64,000 nt of DNA from Succinispira mobilis DSM 6222 (GTDB lineage Bacteria; Bacillota; Negativicutes; Acidaminococcales; Succinispiraceae): NCBI RefSeq assembly GCF_000384135.1, contig NZ_KB913028.1, positions 642,851 through 706,850 of the forward strand, given 5' to 3'. The notes beneath the pieces are model-generated. The model made no database searches, was not told where the DNA came from, and saw only the letters and a list, made by a program, of their open reading frames with translations. Below are positions 44,571-53,841 of the stretch, in pieces (the stretch's first letter is position 1; each line of letters begins with the position of its first letter). Position numbers and translations under genes: made by a program.

Positions 44571-45788
44571 ATGCCGAAGAAATTAGTGATTGTGGGCACT
44601 TTAGATACTAAAGGGGTAGAATTTAAGTTTATTCGCGATATTGCCAATCGCGAAGGCGTTCAGACATTAGTTATTAATACCGGGATAGTTGGAGAACCTT
44701 ATTTTAAACCAGATTATAGTAGTGAACAGGTTGCTGAATATGCTGGTGAAACTTTAGAAAATTTGCGACAAAGAGCTGATCGTGGCTATGCTATTGGGGC
44801 TATTATGCAAGGGGCAGCAAAACTAGTGCTAGAACTATATGCTCAAGGTAAAGTGGCAGGGGTGATTAGTTTAGGGGGGTCAGCGGGAACAACTATTGCT
44901 GCGCATGTTATGCAAGCCTTACCAATTGGTTTGCCGAAGCTAATTGTGTCTACAGTTGCCTCAGGCGATACAAGACCTTATGTAAAAGAAAAAGATATTA
45001 CGATGATGTATTCTGTAGTAGATATTTCGGGCATTAATAGTATTTCTAATAAAATTTTAACTAACGCAACTTATGCAATCTTAGGAATGCTTAAAGCCAA
45101 ATATCAGGATTTAAAGACCCAAAAACCCTTAATTGCGGCAAGCATGTTTGGTGTGACTACTCCTTGTGTTACTGTAGCAAGGGACTATCTAGAAAGCAAA
45201 GGCTATGAAGTTTTGGTTTTTCATGCCACCGGTTCAGGGGGCATGGCGATGGAAAGCTTAATTCAAGCGGGCTTTATTAAAGGTGTTTTGGATGTTACCA
45301 CCACTGAATTAGCGGATGAATTAGTTGGCGGAGTATTGACGGCAGGTCCAGAAAGACTAGAGATGGCGGCGAAAAAAGGAATTCCCCAAGTTGTTTCGGT
45401 GGGAGCACTAGATATGGTTAATTTTGGTCCAATTGAGACTGTGCCGGAAAAATTTCAAGGACGCAATCTATATAAACATAATGCTACAATTACTTTAATG
45501 CGGACAACGTTAGAAGAAAATCAAGCTTTAGGAAAAATAATTGCTGAAAAACTCAATAAAACAACTGGAAAGACCGCAGTTTATTTACCTCTAAAAGGCG
45601 TGTCCTTAATAGATACCGCTGGACAAGTCTTTTATGGACCACAAGAGGATCAAATGTTGTTTAAAACATTAAAAAATAATTTGAATTTAGATTTAGTAGA
45701 AGTACAGGAATTGGATATGGAGATAAATGATCCTGAGTTTGCATTAGCTATGGCGAAAAAATTAGTCGCAATGATTGAAGGCAAATAA
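44571..45788 (+). CDS. UPF0261 / Tm-1-like ATP-binding protein
   Basis: A 405-residue protein of the UPF0261 family, homologous to the N-terminal half of tomato Tm-1, which binds ATP and a viral replication protein. Marks: VIVGTLDTKGVEF at the start, ISLGGSAGTTIAAHVM, STVASGDTRPYV, FHATGSGGMAMESL and MRTTLEEN. The cellular role in bacteria is unknown. The ATG at 44571 follows GGAGGT. It lies 17 nt before the TIM-barrel gene that matches the other half of Tm-1. Confidence 0.85.
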   Translation: MPKKLVIVGTLDTKGVEFKFIRDIANREGVQTLVINTGIVGEPYFKPDYSSEQVAEYAGETLENLRQRADRGYAIGAIMQGAAKLVLELYAQGKVAGVISLGGSAGTTIAAHVMQALPIGLPKLIVSTVASGDTRPYVKEKDITMMYSVVDISGINSISNKILTNATYAILGMLKAKYQDLKTQKPLIAASMFGVTTPCVTVARDYLESKGYEVLVFHATGSGGMAMESLIQAGFIKGVLDVTTTELADELVGGVLTAGPERLEMAAKKGIPQVVSVGALDMVNFGPIETVPEKFQGRNLYKHNATITLMRTTLEENQALGKIIAEKLNKTTGKTAVYLPLKGVSLIDTAGQVFYGPQEDQMLFKTLKNNLNLDLVEVQELDMEINDPEFALAMAKKLVAMIEGK

Positions 45789-45805
45789 AAAGGAGGCAGA
45801 TATAA

Positions 45806-46627
45806 ATGACTAGAAAAAAAGCTTTAAAGAAAATCCGCGAACAAATTGAAAAAGGCAAGCCCATTATTGGTGCTGGGGCTGGCACAGGTATTTCAGCTAA
45901 GAGTGCGGAAGCTGGTAAAACGGATTTAATCGTAATTTATAATTCGGGGCGTTACCGAATGGCAGGCAGAGGTTCTCTAGCAGGGTTAATGCCTTATGGT
46001 GATGCTAATAAGATAGTGGTGGAAATGGCTAGTGAAGTGTTGCCGGTTATTGAACATACTCCAGTATTAGCGGGAGTATGTGGAACAGATCCCTTTAGAA
46101 TAATGCCCAAATTTTTAGAGGAATTGAAAAACATTGGCTTTATTGGTGTGCAAAATTTCCCCACGGTGGGTTTAATTGATGGGGTTTTTCGGCAAAATCT
46201 AGAAGAAACTGGAATGGGTTATGCTCTAGAGGTACAGATGATCGCTACGGCTCATGAACTAGGGTTGTTAACAACTCCATATGTATTTGATGTGGAGCAG
46301 GCTATAGCTATGACTAAGGCTGGGGCAGATATTTTAGTAGCACATATGGGTTTAACAACAAAAGGCACAATCGGGGCGAAAACAGCTTTAACTCTAGATG
46401 ATTGTGTAATTAAAATTCAAGAAATTCATGATGCTGCTAAAAAAGTTAATCCGGAAATTCTAGTTATTTGCCATGGTGGGCCAATTGCGGATCCCGAAGA
46501 TGCTGCATATATTTTGCAAAAAACTAAAGGCGTTGTGGGCTTTTTTGGTGCTTCAAGTATGGAAAGATTGCCTACAGAAATAGCGATTAAGAACCAAGTC
46601 GAAAAATTTAAAGCGATAAAACTATAA
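45806..46627 (+). CDS. Phosphoenolpyruvate-hydrolase-family TIM-barrel protein
   Basis: A 273-residue TIM barrel of the PF09370 family. Marks: [49 protein letters not shown] and [16 protein letters not shown]. Its fold matches the C-terminal half of Tm-1-type fusion proteins. The substrate in bacteria is not established; despite the family name I would not assume PEP. A strong AAGGAGG site, and the gene is cotranscribed with the UPF0261 gene. Confidence 0.83.
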   Translation: MTRKKALKKIREQIEKGKPIIGAGAGTGISAKSAEAGKTDLIVIYNSGRYRMAGRGSLAGLMPYGDANKIVVEMASEVLPVIEHTPVLAGVCGTDPFRIMPKFLEELKNIGFIGVQNFPTVGLIDGVFRQNLEETGMGYALEVQMIATAHELGLLTTPYVFDVEQAIAMTKAGADILVAHMGLTTKGTIGAKTALTLDDCVIKIQEIHDAAKKVNPEILVICHGGPIADPEDAAYILQKTKGVVGFFGASSMERLPTEIAIKNQVEKFKAIKL

Positions 46628-46678
46628 TAATTCGTATTTAAAAATAACTATAGTTTAAAAAGCTAGTGGTAGCGAGAA

Positions 46679-46716
46679 AAGTGCAGAAATCTTTGGATTC
46701 TGTACTTTTTTTTTTT
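46679..46716 (+). terminator. Terminator after the TIM-barrel gene
   Basis: AAGTGCAGAAATC pairs with GATT-CTGTACTT around TTTG, followed by ten or more T residues. Confidence 0.85.
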
Positions 46717-46777
46717 GAAACTAAGTTGTATAATGATAATTAGCTTTCTATTTTTAATAAGTGAGGTGTTGCTCTTC

Positions 46778-47464
46778 GTGATTGTAATGAAAGATATTTG
46801 TAAACGTTATCCAAATGGCTCTCAAGCTTTAATAGATGTTAATATCCATATAAAACAGAGTGATTTTGTCTTTATTGTAGGTTCCAGTGGCGCTGGAAAA
46901 TCAACTTTTATTAAAATGTTATTTAGAGAGGTTCTGCCTAGCTCAGGAACTTTATATGTAAATAATTTTAATGTTTTAAAAATGGAAGAAAAACAAGTGC
47001 CCTACTTGCGGCGTTCATTAGGTATTATTTTCCAAGATTATCGGCTATTACCAGAGCGGACAGTCTATGAAAACGTTGCCTTTGCGATGCAAGTTATTGA
47101 GGCGCCATATCGTGAAATAAAAAGAAGGGTTAACTATGTATTGGAATTAGTAGGATTAAAACATAAGTTGCGTGCTTATCCAACAGAATTATCTGGCGGT
47201 GAGCAACAGCGAGTAGCAATTGCGCGGGCTATTGTTAATGATCCGATGATTGTAATTGCAGATGAGCCGACAGGCAATTTAGATCCAGAGACTAGCTGGG
47301 AAATAATGAATATTTTTAAATTGATTAATGCTAGTGGTACAACAATAGTCATGGCAACTCACGATAAAAATATCGTAGATTCCATGGGTAAAAGAGTGGT
47401 GGCCATTGAAGGTGGACGAATAATCCGCGATGAATCTAAAGGGGTATATGGTTATGAGTCTTAG
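46778..47464 (+). CDS. ftsE: Cell division ATPase FtsE
   Basis: ABC ATPase of 228 residues, partner of FtsX in activating septal cell-wall hydrolases. Walker [11 protein letters not shown]-loop [18 protein letters not shown], signature [15 protein letters not shown], Walker [17 protein letters not shown] start at 46778 fits GAGGTG at 46763-46768. It overlaps ftsX by 11 nt. Confidence 0.94.
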   Translation: MIVMKDICKRYPNGSQALIDVNIHIKQSDFVFIVGSSGAGKSTFIKMLFREVLPSSGTLYVNNFNVLKMEEKQVPYLRRSLGIIFQDYRLLPERTVYENVAFAMQVIEAPYREIKRRVNYVLELVGLKHKLRAYPTELSGGEQQRVAIARAIVNDPMIVIADEPTGNLDPETSWEIMNIFKLINASGTTIVMATHDKNIVDSMGKRVVAIEGGRIIRDESKGVYGYES

Positions 47465-48341
47465 AACAAAAGAATATTTTATTAGGGAAGCCTTTGTATC
47501 TATTCGTCGTAATGGTTTAATGAGTATCGCTGCAATTTCTACGGTGGCTATATCGTTATTAGTTTTAGGGTTGTTTTTAGTTTTAGTGTTTAATATTAAT
47601 AATATGGCTAGTATGTTAGAATCTCAAGTGCAGATAACTGTATATGTAAAAGATGAAGTTTCGGCAGATAAATTGACCGAATTAAAAGGGCAATTAACTA
47701 AGATTACAGGCGTAACAAAAGTTGGCTTTACCAGTAAAGAACAAGCCATGAAAGATTTCCGTAAACGCTTAGGCGAACAAAAAGAATTGCTAGATTCTCT
47801 GGGGGATGTAAATCCTTTGCCAAATTCTTTTGCAGTACATGTTGATAAACCTGAGAATCTAAAGTCGATAGCTGAAAAAATTAGAAAACTAGAAAATATT
47901 GAGAGTATGCGTTTTGGACAAGAAATAATCGAGCAGTTGTTCAAAGTTACTTATTTTATAAGAGTTGGGGGCTTAGTTTTAATAGTTTTCTTAACTTTTG
48001 CAACCTTGTTCATTATCTCGAATACTATTCGTTTAACAGTATTTGCACGGCGCAAAGAAGTTAGTTTAATGAAATACGTAGGTGCAACTGATTGGTTTAT
48101 TCGCTGGCCGTTCTTATTAGAAGGTATGATGTTAGGTCTAATTGGTGGAGTAGTAGCATTTGTTTTAATTGGGATTGTGTACAGCATAATAGTTGAACAA
48201 ATACATTCGACTTTGGCCTTTATGCCAATTTTACCTAAGCAACCGCTACTTAGCAATGTAAGTATTTTAATAGTGTTTTTGGGGATGACAATTGGTGCTA
48301 CTGGTAGCTTTATTTCTCTGAAAAAATTTCTGAAAGTTTAA
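47454..48341 (+). CDS. ftsX: Cell division membrane protein FtsX
   Basis: Membrane subunit of FtsEX, 295 residues: a cytoplasmic N-terminus (REAFVSIRRNGLMSIAA), a first membrane helix, an extracellular domain with QVQITVYVKDEVSAD and the SMRFGQEIIEQLF region, then three membrane helices. The ATG at 47454 has AAAGGGG 9 nt upstream. The next gene encodes its likely hydrolase or activator target. Confidence 0.94.
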   Translation: MSLRTKEYFIREAFVSIRRNGLMSIAAISTVAISLLVLGLFLVLVFNINNMASMLESQVQITVYVKDEVSADKLTELKGQLTKITGVTKVGFTSKEQAMKDFRKRLGEQKELLDSLGDVNPLPNSFAVHVDKPENLKSIAEKIRKLENIESMRFGQEIIEQLFKVTYFIRVGGLVLIVFLTFATLFIISNTIRLTVFARRKEVSLMKYVGATDWFIRWPFLLEGMMLGLIGGVVAFVLIGIVYSIIVEQIHSTLAFMPILPKQPLLSNVSILIVFLGMTIGATGSFISLKKFLKV

Positions 48342-48351
48342 GGTGCTGAAT

Positions 48352-49491
48352 ATGGATAAAAGAAAGTTCAGCCAAATAATAACACTAATTATGTTAGCAA
48401 CTTTTTGCTTTAATCCGTTAATGAAAGTATTAGCGGCGACTGTAGAAGAAAAGCAACAAGAATTAGAAGCTGTAAATCAGCAGATAGAAGTAAAAAAAAT
48501 TAAAAAAGAGCAGGCTAAAGAAAAAACACAAAGTGCTTATGCAAAATTTGTCGAAGTTGAAAGAGAATTGAAAAGAGAAGAAGAAAAATTAGCGGCTATT
48601 TTGTCTGACTTGGCAGATGTACAAGCACAGATAGACGCGCAAAATGCGAATATAGCTAAAACGGAGGCAAGCTTAAAAGCGCGCTCTGGTATTTATGCCA
48701 AAAGAATTCGCGATATTTATAAAAACGGACAAGTTAGTTATTTAGATGTATTATTTGGGGCAAAAGATTTTTCCGATTTTTCTACTAGAATGGAACTGTT
48801 AGAACGAATTATTAAGCAGGATTTAAAACTTATTGAAAAGATTAAACAGGAAAAACTGTCATTGCTAGAACAAAAAAGTCAATTGGAAAAAACTAAGAAA
48901 CAATTAGTAATAGTTCAAGGTGAAGTAGAAAGTAAACGACAAATAGTAAATTTGCGTAAAAAAGAGCGCGAAGCAGTATATGAAAAAGCTTTATCTGAAA
49001 AAGAACAGTTAGAACAAGAATATGAAGAGTTAATGCAAATTTCGCAAAACATTACGGATATGATTCGACGTTTAGAGTCGGGGGGACAATTAAGTGGGCG
49101 TGGTTCAGGAAGTATGATTTGGCCAGTGCGAGGGGAAATAACTTCGTATTTTGGTTGGCGAACACACCCAATTTTTGGAACACAAAAATATCACTCAGGG
49201 ATGGATATTGCTGTTGATTATGATGTTCCAGTTATGGCCGCTGATAATGGACAAGTAATTTATGCAGGTTGGATGAGTGGCTATGGCTATACAGTAATGC
49301 TTGACCATGGTGACGGGTTAGTAACGTTATATGCACATAATAATGAAGTTAATGTTAGTGAAGGCAGTTCTGTTTATAAAGGACAGACAATTGCTTTTTC
49401 AGGTTCTACAGGCTATTCGACTGGGCCGCATGTGCACTTTGAAGTAAGAAAACATGGTGAATTACAAGATCCGTTGAATTATCTGCCATAA
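48352..49491 (+). CDS. EnvC-like murein hydrolase activator (coiled coil plus M23/LytM domain)
   Basis: Exported protein of 379 residues: a signal peptide (to about residue 30, VLAA), about 210 residues of coiled coil, and a C-terminal LytM domain. The zinc ligands are present (HSGMDIAVD and HVHFEVR), so it may be an active endopeptidase rather than only an activator. It is 10 nt downstream of ftsX, which supports control by FtsEX. Confidence 0.9.
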   Translation: MDKRKFSQIITLIMLATFCFNPLMKVLAATVEEKQQELEAVNQQIEVKKIKKEQAKEKTQSAYAKFVEVERELKREEEKLAAILSDLADVQAQIDAQNANIAKTEASLKARSGIYAKRIRDIYKNGQVSYLDVLFGAKDFSDFSTRMELLERIIKQDLKLIEKIKQEKLSLLEQKSQLEKTKKQLVIVQGEVESKRQIVNLRKKEREAVYEKALSEKEQLEQEYEELMQISQNITDMIRRLESGGQLSGRGSGSMIWPVRGEITSYFGWRTHPIFGTQKYHSGMDIAVDYDVPVMAADNGQVIYAGWMSGYGYTVMLDHGDGLVTLYAHNNEVNVSEGSSVYKGQTIAFSGSTGYSTGPHVHFEVRKHGELQDPLNYLP

Positions 49492-49590
49492 ACGATTAAA
49501 ACTATTAGGAGCCGTTTTACAGTAATAGTTAAGCTAGTTGTTTAGTCTAGAACAAGAGTTGTCTAAATGATAACTGATAGGGAGGCAAGC

Positions 49591-50724
49591 ATGCAAAGTA
49601 AGAAAAAGTTATTTCTTAGCGGATTTCTAGGAATTGTCTTAGGAATCCTGTTAAGTGTTTTGGCGCTAAATTATTTTATTGGTAATGCAACAGGTTCTGT
49701 AGCGGGAACTTTGAAAATTCTTTGGACTTTGAATATTTTGCATAGCAAGTATGTAGAACCTGTAAATACTAAAAATTTGGTGGATACGACGATTAAAAAT
49801 TTAGTAGCTAGCGTGGGCGACCCACATACTACCTATATGAGTGGCGAGCTATTTAAAAATTTTATGTCAGAAACAAAAGGTGAATTTAGTGGCATTGGCG
49901 TAGTTGTAGGACAAAAAGATGGATTTTTAACAGTTGTTGCACCGGTAGAAGGTAGTCCAGGCGAGTTAGCTGGTGTAAAAGTTGGGGAAAAGATCTTAAA
50001 AATTGATGGTAAAGAAATAAAAGATCTGTCTTTAGAAGAAGCAGTGGGGAAAATTCGTGGGCCTAAAGGAACTAAAGTGATTCTAACGTTGCAGGCTGAG
50101 GATGCGACAATACGCGATGTGGAAATTGTTCGTGATGTGATCAAAACCAAAACAGTTGCCGGTAAAATGCTAGAAAACGATATAGGTTACATTAGGATTT
50201 CTATGTTTAGTGAAAATACGGCGCAAGATTTTGCAGTTAAACTTGATGAGTTAGATAAACTAGGTATGAAGAAGTTGGTGCTAGACCTAAGAAGTAATCC
50301 GGGGGGGCTACTGGATAGCTGTGTAAAAATTGCTAATAACTTAATTCCGAAAGGATTAATTGTGTCAGTAGTTGATAAAGATGGCAATAAACAAGAATAT
50401 TTATCGAAACTAGAACAACAAAAGTATAAGTTAGTTGTTTTAGTGGATAAAGGTAGTGCTAGCGCTTCGGAAATTGTTGCTGGGGCGGTAAAGGATAGTA
50501 AGGCAGGCACGATTGTTGGTCAAACAACTTATGGCAAAGGCTCGGTACAGACCATAATGCCCTTAGATTATGAAAGTGCAATTAAAGTTACTATTGCCAA
50601 CTATTATACTCCGGCAGGGACATCTATTAATGGTGTAGGCGTACAGCCAGATGTTGTCGTGGAATTAAAAAGCGTAGCTGATGAGCAACTACAAAAAGCA
50701 CTAGAGATAATTAGAACTAAATAA
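49591..50724 (+). CDS. ctpA: C-terminal processing protease (S41)
   Basis: Membrane-anchored protease of 377 residues: an N-terminal membrane helix (LFLSGFLGIVLGILLSVLAL), a PDZ domain (GEFSGIGVVV to KIDGKEI) and a catalytic S41 domain with the Ser in DKGSASASEIVAGA and the Lys in TYGKGSVQT. The ATG at 49591 follows GGGAGG. The usual neighbour of ftsEX-envC in Firmicutes and probably acts on envelope proteins. Confidence 0.92.
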   Translation: MQSKKKLFLSGFLGIVLGILLSVLALNYFIGNATGSVAGTLKILWTLNILHSKYVEPVNTKNLVDTTIKNLVASVGDPHTTYMSGELFKNFMSETKGEFSGIGVVVGQKDGFLTVVAPVEGSPGELAGVKVGEKILKIDGKEIKDLSLEEAVGKIRGPKGTKVILTLQAEDATIRDVEIVRDVIKTKTVAGKMLENDIGYIRISMFSENTAQDFAVKLDELDKLGMKKLVLDLRSNPGGLLDSCVKIANNLIPKGLIVSVVDKDGNKQEYLSKLEQQKYKLVVLVDKGSASASEIVAGAVKDSKAGTIVGQTTYGKGSVQTIMPLDYESAIKVTIANYYTPAGTSINGVGVQPDVVVELKSVADEQLQKALEIIRTK

Positions 50725-50739
50725 TTAGGAGGGGCGAAA

Positions 50740-51657
50740 ATGAAATTATTAACTTTTTCTTGGCAAAATCAGCAATTAGTAGGATTATTAGGTGTTGACG
50801 AACAAACTGTTATTCCCTTGCAAAGTATAGCTGATAAATATTTACCTCAGTTAAAATTACCCAGTACCTTACTTGGCATAATTCAAGCTGGCGAGGAATG
50901 TTGGCAAGTTGTTAAACAATTGCAGCAAAAAGTGGATTTAATCGCAGATCAAGAACTTTTGTTAGCCTTAGAAGATGTTGAAATTTTAGCGCCCATACCT
51001 AAATTGGCGCGCAATATTTTTTGTGTGGGCAAAAATTATCGGGCACATGTATTAGAGTTTGATAAAAATTTACTGGATAAAAATCCTATACCACAGCATC
51101 CAGTTATTTTCACTAAAGCTACGAATACAGTGATTGGCACGAAAACTACGGTGCAAGCACATAAAGAAGTTACTAGTCGACTAGATTATGAAGCAGAATT
51201 AGCAATTGTAATTGGAAAAACTGGGAAAAATATTAGTAAAGAGCAGGCCTGGGAACATATTTTTGGCTATACGGCTTTAAATGATGTTACGGCACGAGAT
51301 TTACAAAAAAAACATGCGCAGTGGTTTTTAGGGAAAAGCTTAGATACTTTTGCACCGATGGGGCCAGTTATTACCACGAAAGATGAGATAACAGATCCGC
51401 ACAACTTGCAGGTACGCTGCAGAATCAATGGAGAGTTACGGCAAAATGGTAATACTAAAGATTTTATTTTTGATATACCAACAATAATTGCTTGTATTTC
51501 AGCGGGAATGACCTTAGAAGCTGGCGATATCATTGCGACCGGAACTCCAGATGGGGTAGGGATCGGGTTTAATCCTTATAAATTTTTACAAAGTGGCGAT
51601 ATTATGGAAGTAGAGATTCCAGGGATCGGTCGTCTGATTAATGTTATTGGTGATTAA
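50740..51657 (+). CDS. Fumarylacetoacetate hydrolase-family protein
   Basis: A 305-residue enzyme of the FAH fold with GKNYRAHVLEFD, the metal-binding DYEAELAIVIGKTG, YTALNDVTARDLQKKHAQWFLGKSLDTFAPMGP and ATGTPDGVG. Members act as 2-hydroxyhepta-dienedioate isomerases, acylpyruvases or oxaloacetate tautomerases/decarboxylases. In an anaerobe with C4-dicarboxylate metabolism, oxaloacetate enol-keto tautomerase is a reasonable but unproven guess. It lies 15 nt after ctpA and is ended by a strong terminator. Confidence 0.85.
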   Translation: MKLLTFSWQNQQLVGLLGVDEQTVIPLQSIADKYLPQLKLPSTLLGIIQAGEECWQVVKQLQQKVDLIADQELLLALEDVEILAPIPKLARNIFCVGKNYRAHVLEFDKNLLDKNPIPQHPVIFTKATNTVIGTKTTVQAHKEVTSRLDYEAELAIVIGKTGKNISKEQAWEHIFGYTALNDVTARDLQKKHAQWFLGKSLDTFAPMGPVITTKDEITDPHNLQVRCRINGELRQNGNTKDFIFDIPTIIACISAGMTLEAGDIIATGTPDGVGIGFNPYKFLQSGDIMEVEIPGIGRLINVIGD

Positions 51658-51703
51658 AAAAGAATTGAGGTATGTAGATTTTCTACATACCTCAATTCTT
51701 TTT
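51656..51703. terminator. Bidirectional terminator between FAH-family and Ntn-hydrolase genes
   Basis: Perfect stem from AAAAAGAATTGAGG to CCTCAATTCTTTTT with a TTTT loop. A run at one side and T run at the other allow use from both directions. Confidence 0.9.
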
Positions 51704-51739
51704 AGTTAGTTGGAAACTTAATTTAGAAAATTATATAAG

Positions 51740-53530
51740 CTACCTAGTCCAAGCAGTAGCTTTAGCAGCAGCTTTTTGCATATTAGTTTCAGCAGTATTT
51801 GCAGCTTGCAAAGCTTGCGCCGCTTTGTCAGCTACAAATTTATTTAACAGTTCTTGGGCGTGGCCTGGATGATTTTTAGCTACCATTTCTTCTTTATATT
51901 CTTCTTCAAAGTAGAAAAGGTCTTTCAGCAATTGCGTTTCATAAGGCTGGAAAGCGGCACGAATAGCATCGTGATACAAATCATAATTGCCGAAGGCACG
52001 CATAGCAATGCCGTGGAAGGCAAAAGCTGCTTCAGGAGTTTGGTAAGCTGTAGGCACTTGTTCTAAACCTACATAGAAAGGTACGAAAGTACTTAAACAA
52101 GGTTGCATATAGCTGTGTAGCATAAGTCCTAATTCATTGGGTTGTTCAGGACGAGCGACCATAATTGCCGTAGCCATAGTAGCACCCCAACCCAAGTCAT
52201 GGCCACAAACACCACGAATATACATAGAGGTATTAATAGTATCTTTGCTAGGCCACTTGTCTACCCATTCGCGATTGTACCAATCAGCATATTCACTGCT
52301 ATAGAAAGGTTTTTGGTGCATAGGTATTACTTTACCGCTAGGCAGAGTATATTCATCATAATGATCGCGCATCATCGGCATAATATTTTCTATGGAAATA
52401 TAGCCGTTTTGTGGGGCGAGAAGTTGCATAGCACGTTGATAACGCATTTCTGTATTATAGAGCTTTTCCATAGCAGGTCGTTGCGCAAGGTTGTCATTAT
52501 TAGCTGGATAAAGTTCTAAAGTTCCGTATACAGCACGGAAATTTATCTTTTTCAAACCGGGTTTTATCCACTGTTGGCTTTCGGCAAAAGACAAGAGATC
52601 TTTTGCGGCAAGGTCATAATCATCAGTTATCTGGTATTGATTGGAGCGTGCGGTAAAAGTATCAACATAGCGTTTAGCTACCCAACGTCGACCAGTTACT
52701 TCGACAATCCAAAACTCGTTGGGATCACCAATTTCAAACATGATACCATTCCACGCTTGACCATATTTTTCCACTAAATCGGTAACGACTTGAACACCTT
52801 CGCGAGCAGTTTTAGCGCGTTCAAGAATGAGACGAATTACATCGTTATCATGTAAGCCACTTTTAAAATCTAGGGCATCGCGACTGTTAGCATCGTTATC
52901 AGAGGCGATTACTTGAAATTCATTAATGCCCATCCCGTAACCCCAACGTCCTGCTGAGCGCGAACCGATAAATTTATAGGTTTCAGCAACTTGAGGAATA
53001 TCGATATACGCAGCTTTATAAAGATGGTTGTCAGTATGACGGCGGGCTTCGTGGATATTAATTTCCGAAAGCGCATTTACACCGACATCACGATTTTTGG
53101 CGATAATAGTACCTTTACCACCAGCTACTGCTTTGCCATTAGCCATAAAAGTAGTGCATTCGCCTTGGAAACCAGTAATTGTGCGATCTGAGGAGTTGAA
53201 AATTAAGATTTTTTCGTAGGCTAAACCAGTTGCTGTAGCCAAACCTTGCATATAGGCTACTTTATCAGGTAAAATTTGTTGATAAAGAGCATCATTAGCA
53301 TAGGCAAGTTTACGCAACTCGTCTAGATTAACTTTGTTTTGTTGGGCTAAGTTGTCTAGTTCAACAATGTTTTTTACAATTTCTTGACGGTAGGTTAGAC
53401 CAAAGTCATAACCTTGTTGGTAGCTATCTGTAGCTGCAGCTACAGGGGTGACTAATAAAGTTAGGCTGACAACTAAACAGGCAATAAACATTTGAATAAG
53501 TTTACGAGAAAAATACTTGTTAATAAACAT
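51740..53530 (-). CDS. Secreted Ntn-hydrolase (C69 dipeptidase-like, with C45-like pro-region)
   Basis: Exported protein of 596 residues with a signal peptide (residues 1 to about 33, VAAA). A ~90-residue pro-region (YQQGYDFGLTYRQEIVKNI...) like that of acyl-coenzyme A:penicillin acyltransferases precedes the probable autocatalytic nucleophile Cys125 in QGECTTFM, then GTIIAKNRDV. The later part resembles C69/U34 dipeptidases (FWIVEVTGRRWVAKRY, MMRDHYDEY, STFVPFYVGLEQVPTAY). Cleavage before Cys125 would expose the N-terminal nucleophile. Substrate unknown: peptides or acyl-amides outside the cytoplasm. Start ATG (53528-53530) after AAAGGAGG. Confidence 0.8.
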   Translation of the reverse strand: MFINKYFSRKLIQMFIACLVVSLTLLVTPVAAATDSYQQGYDFGLTYRQEIVKNIVELDNLAQQNKVNLDELRKLAYANDALYQQILPDKVAYMQGLATATGLAYEKILIFNSSDRTITGFQGECTTFMANGKAVAGGKGTIIAKNRDVGVNALSEINIHEARRHTDNHLYKAAYIDIPQVAETYKFIGSRSAGRWGYGMGINEFQVIASDNDANSRDALDFKSGLHDNDVIRLILERAKTAREGVQVVTDLVEKYGQAWNGIMFEIGDPNEFWIVEVTGRRWVAKRYVDTFTARSNQYQITDDYDLAAKDLLSFAESQQWIKPGLKKINFRAVYGTLELYPANNDNLAQRPAMEKLYNTEMRYQRAMQLLAPQNGYISIENIMPMMRDHYDEYTLPSGKVIPMHQKPFYSSEYADWYNREWVDKWPSKDTINTSMYIRGVCGHDLGWGATMATAIMVARPEQPNELGLMLHSYMQPCLSTFVPFYVGLEQVPTAYQTPEAAFAFHGIAMRAFGNYDLYHDAIRAAFQPYETQLLKDLFYFEEEYKEEMVAKNHPGHAQELLNKFVADKAAQALQAANTAETNMQKAAAKATAWTR

Positions 53531-53567
53531 AACTGAGCCTCCTTTGATTTTAATTATCACTTTTGAT

Positions 53568-53607
53568 AAAAAAACGTACCAACAGTAAATTGACTGTTGG
53601 TACGTTT
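53568..53607 (-). terminator. Terminator-like hairpin in the leader of the Ntn-hydrolase gene
   Basis: A perfect 15-bp inverted repeat (arms 53572-53586 and 53593-53607, 6-nt loop). On the minus strand it is followed at once by T residues, in the form of an intrinsic terminator. It lies between promoter and start codon, so it should attenuate the gene unless something prevents it from forming. Confidence 0.75.
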
Positions 53608-53654
53608 AAAGCGCAATAATAACAAAATTAACAAGCGATATTAACTTAATAGTT

Positions 53655-53683
53655 ATTATATTCTAATAATTACAATGTGTCAA
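53655..53683 (-). promoter_or_regulatory. Consensus promoter of the Ntn-hydrolase gene
   Basis: On the minus strand, TTGACA (53678-53683), a 17-bp spacer and TATAAT (53655-53660): perfect sigma-A consensus. Confidence 0.85.
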
Positions 53684-53718
53684 TTCCAGAAGATGTGTGA
53701 AAATAATTTATAAAATAC

Positions 53719-53804
53719 TTGCACTTTTTCTGTAATTAGCGGATAATAACTATCAAATAATATTAAATTTCACACTGTTATTTATTAGGTGTTTATGGTA
53801 TAAT
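53719..53804 (+). promoter_or_regulatory. uvrB promoter region
   Basis: Two candidates: TTGCAC (53719-53724)-17 bp-GATAAT (53742-53747), and an extended -10, TGGTATAAT, at 53796-53804. The second places the start at the LexA box. Confidence 0.6.
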
Positions 53805-53809
53805 TTGTG

Positions 53810-53823
53810 CGAACAAAAGTTTG
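53810..53823 (+). promoter_or_regulatory. LexA (SOS) box of uvrBAC
   Basis: CGAACAAAAGTTTG matches the Bacillus-type LexA consensus CGAACNNNNGTTCG except for one base. It lies directly downstream of the extended -10 and ends 18 nt before the uvrB ATG. Confidence 0.8.
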
Positions 53824-53841
53824 GGGTTGGTGAGGTGGAAA

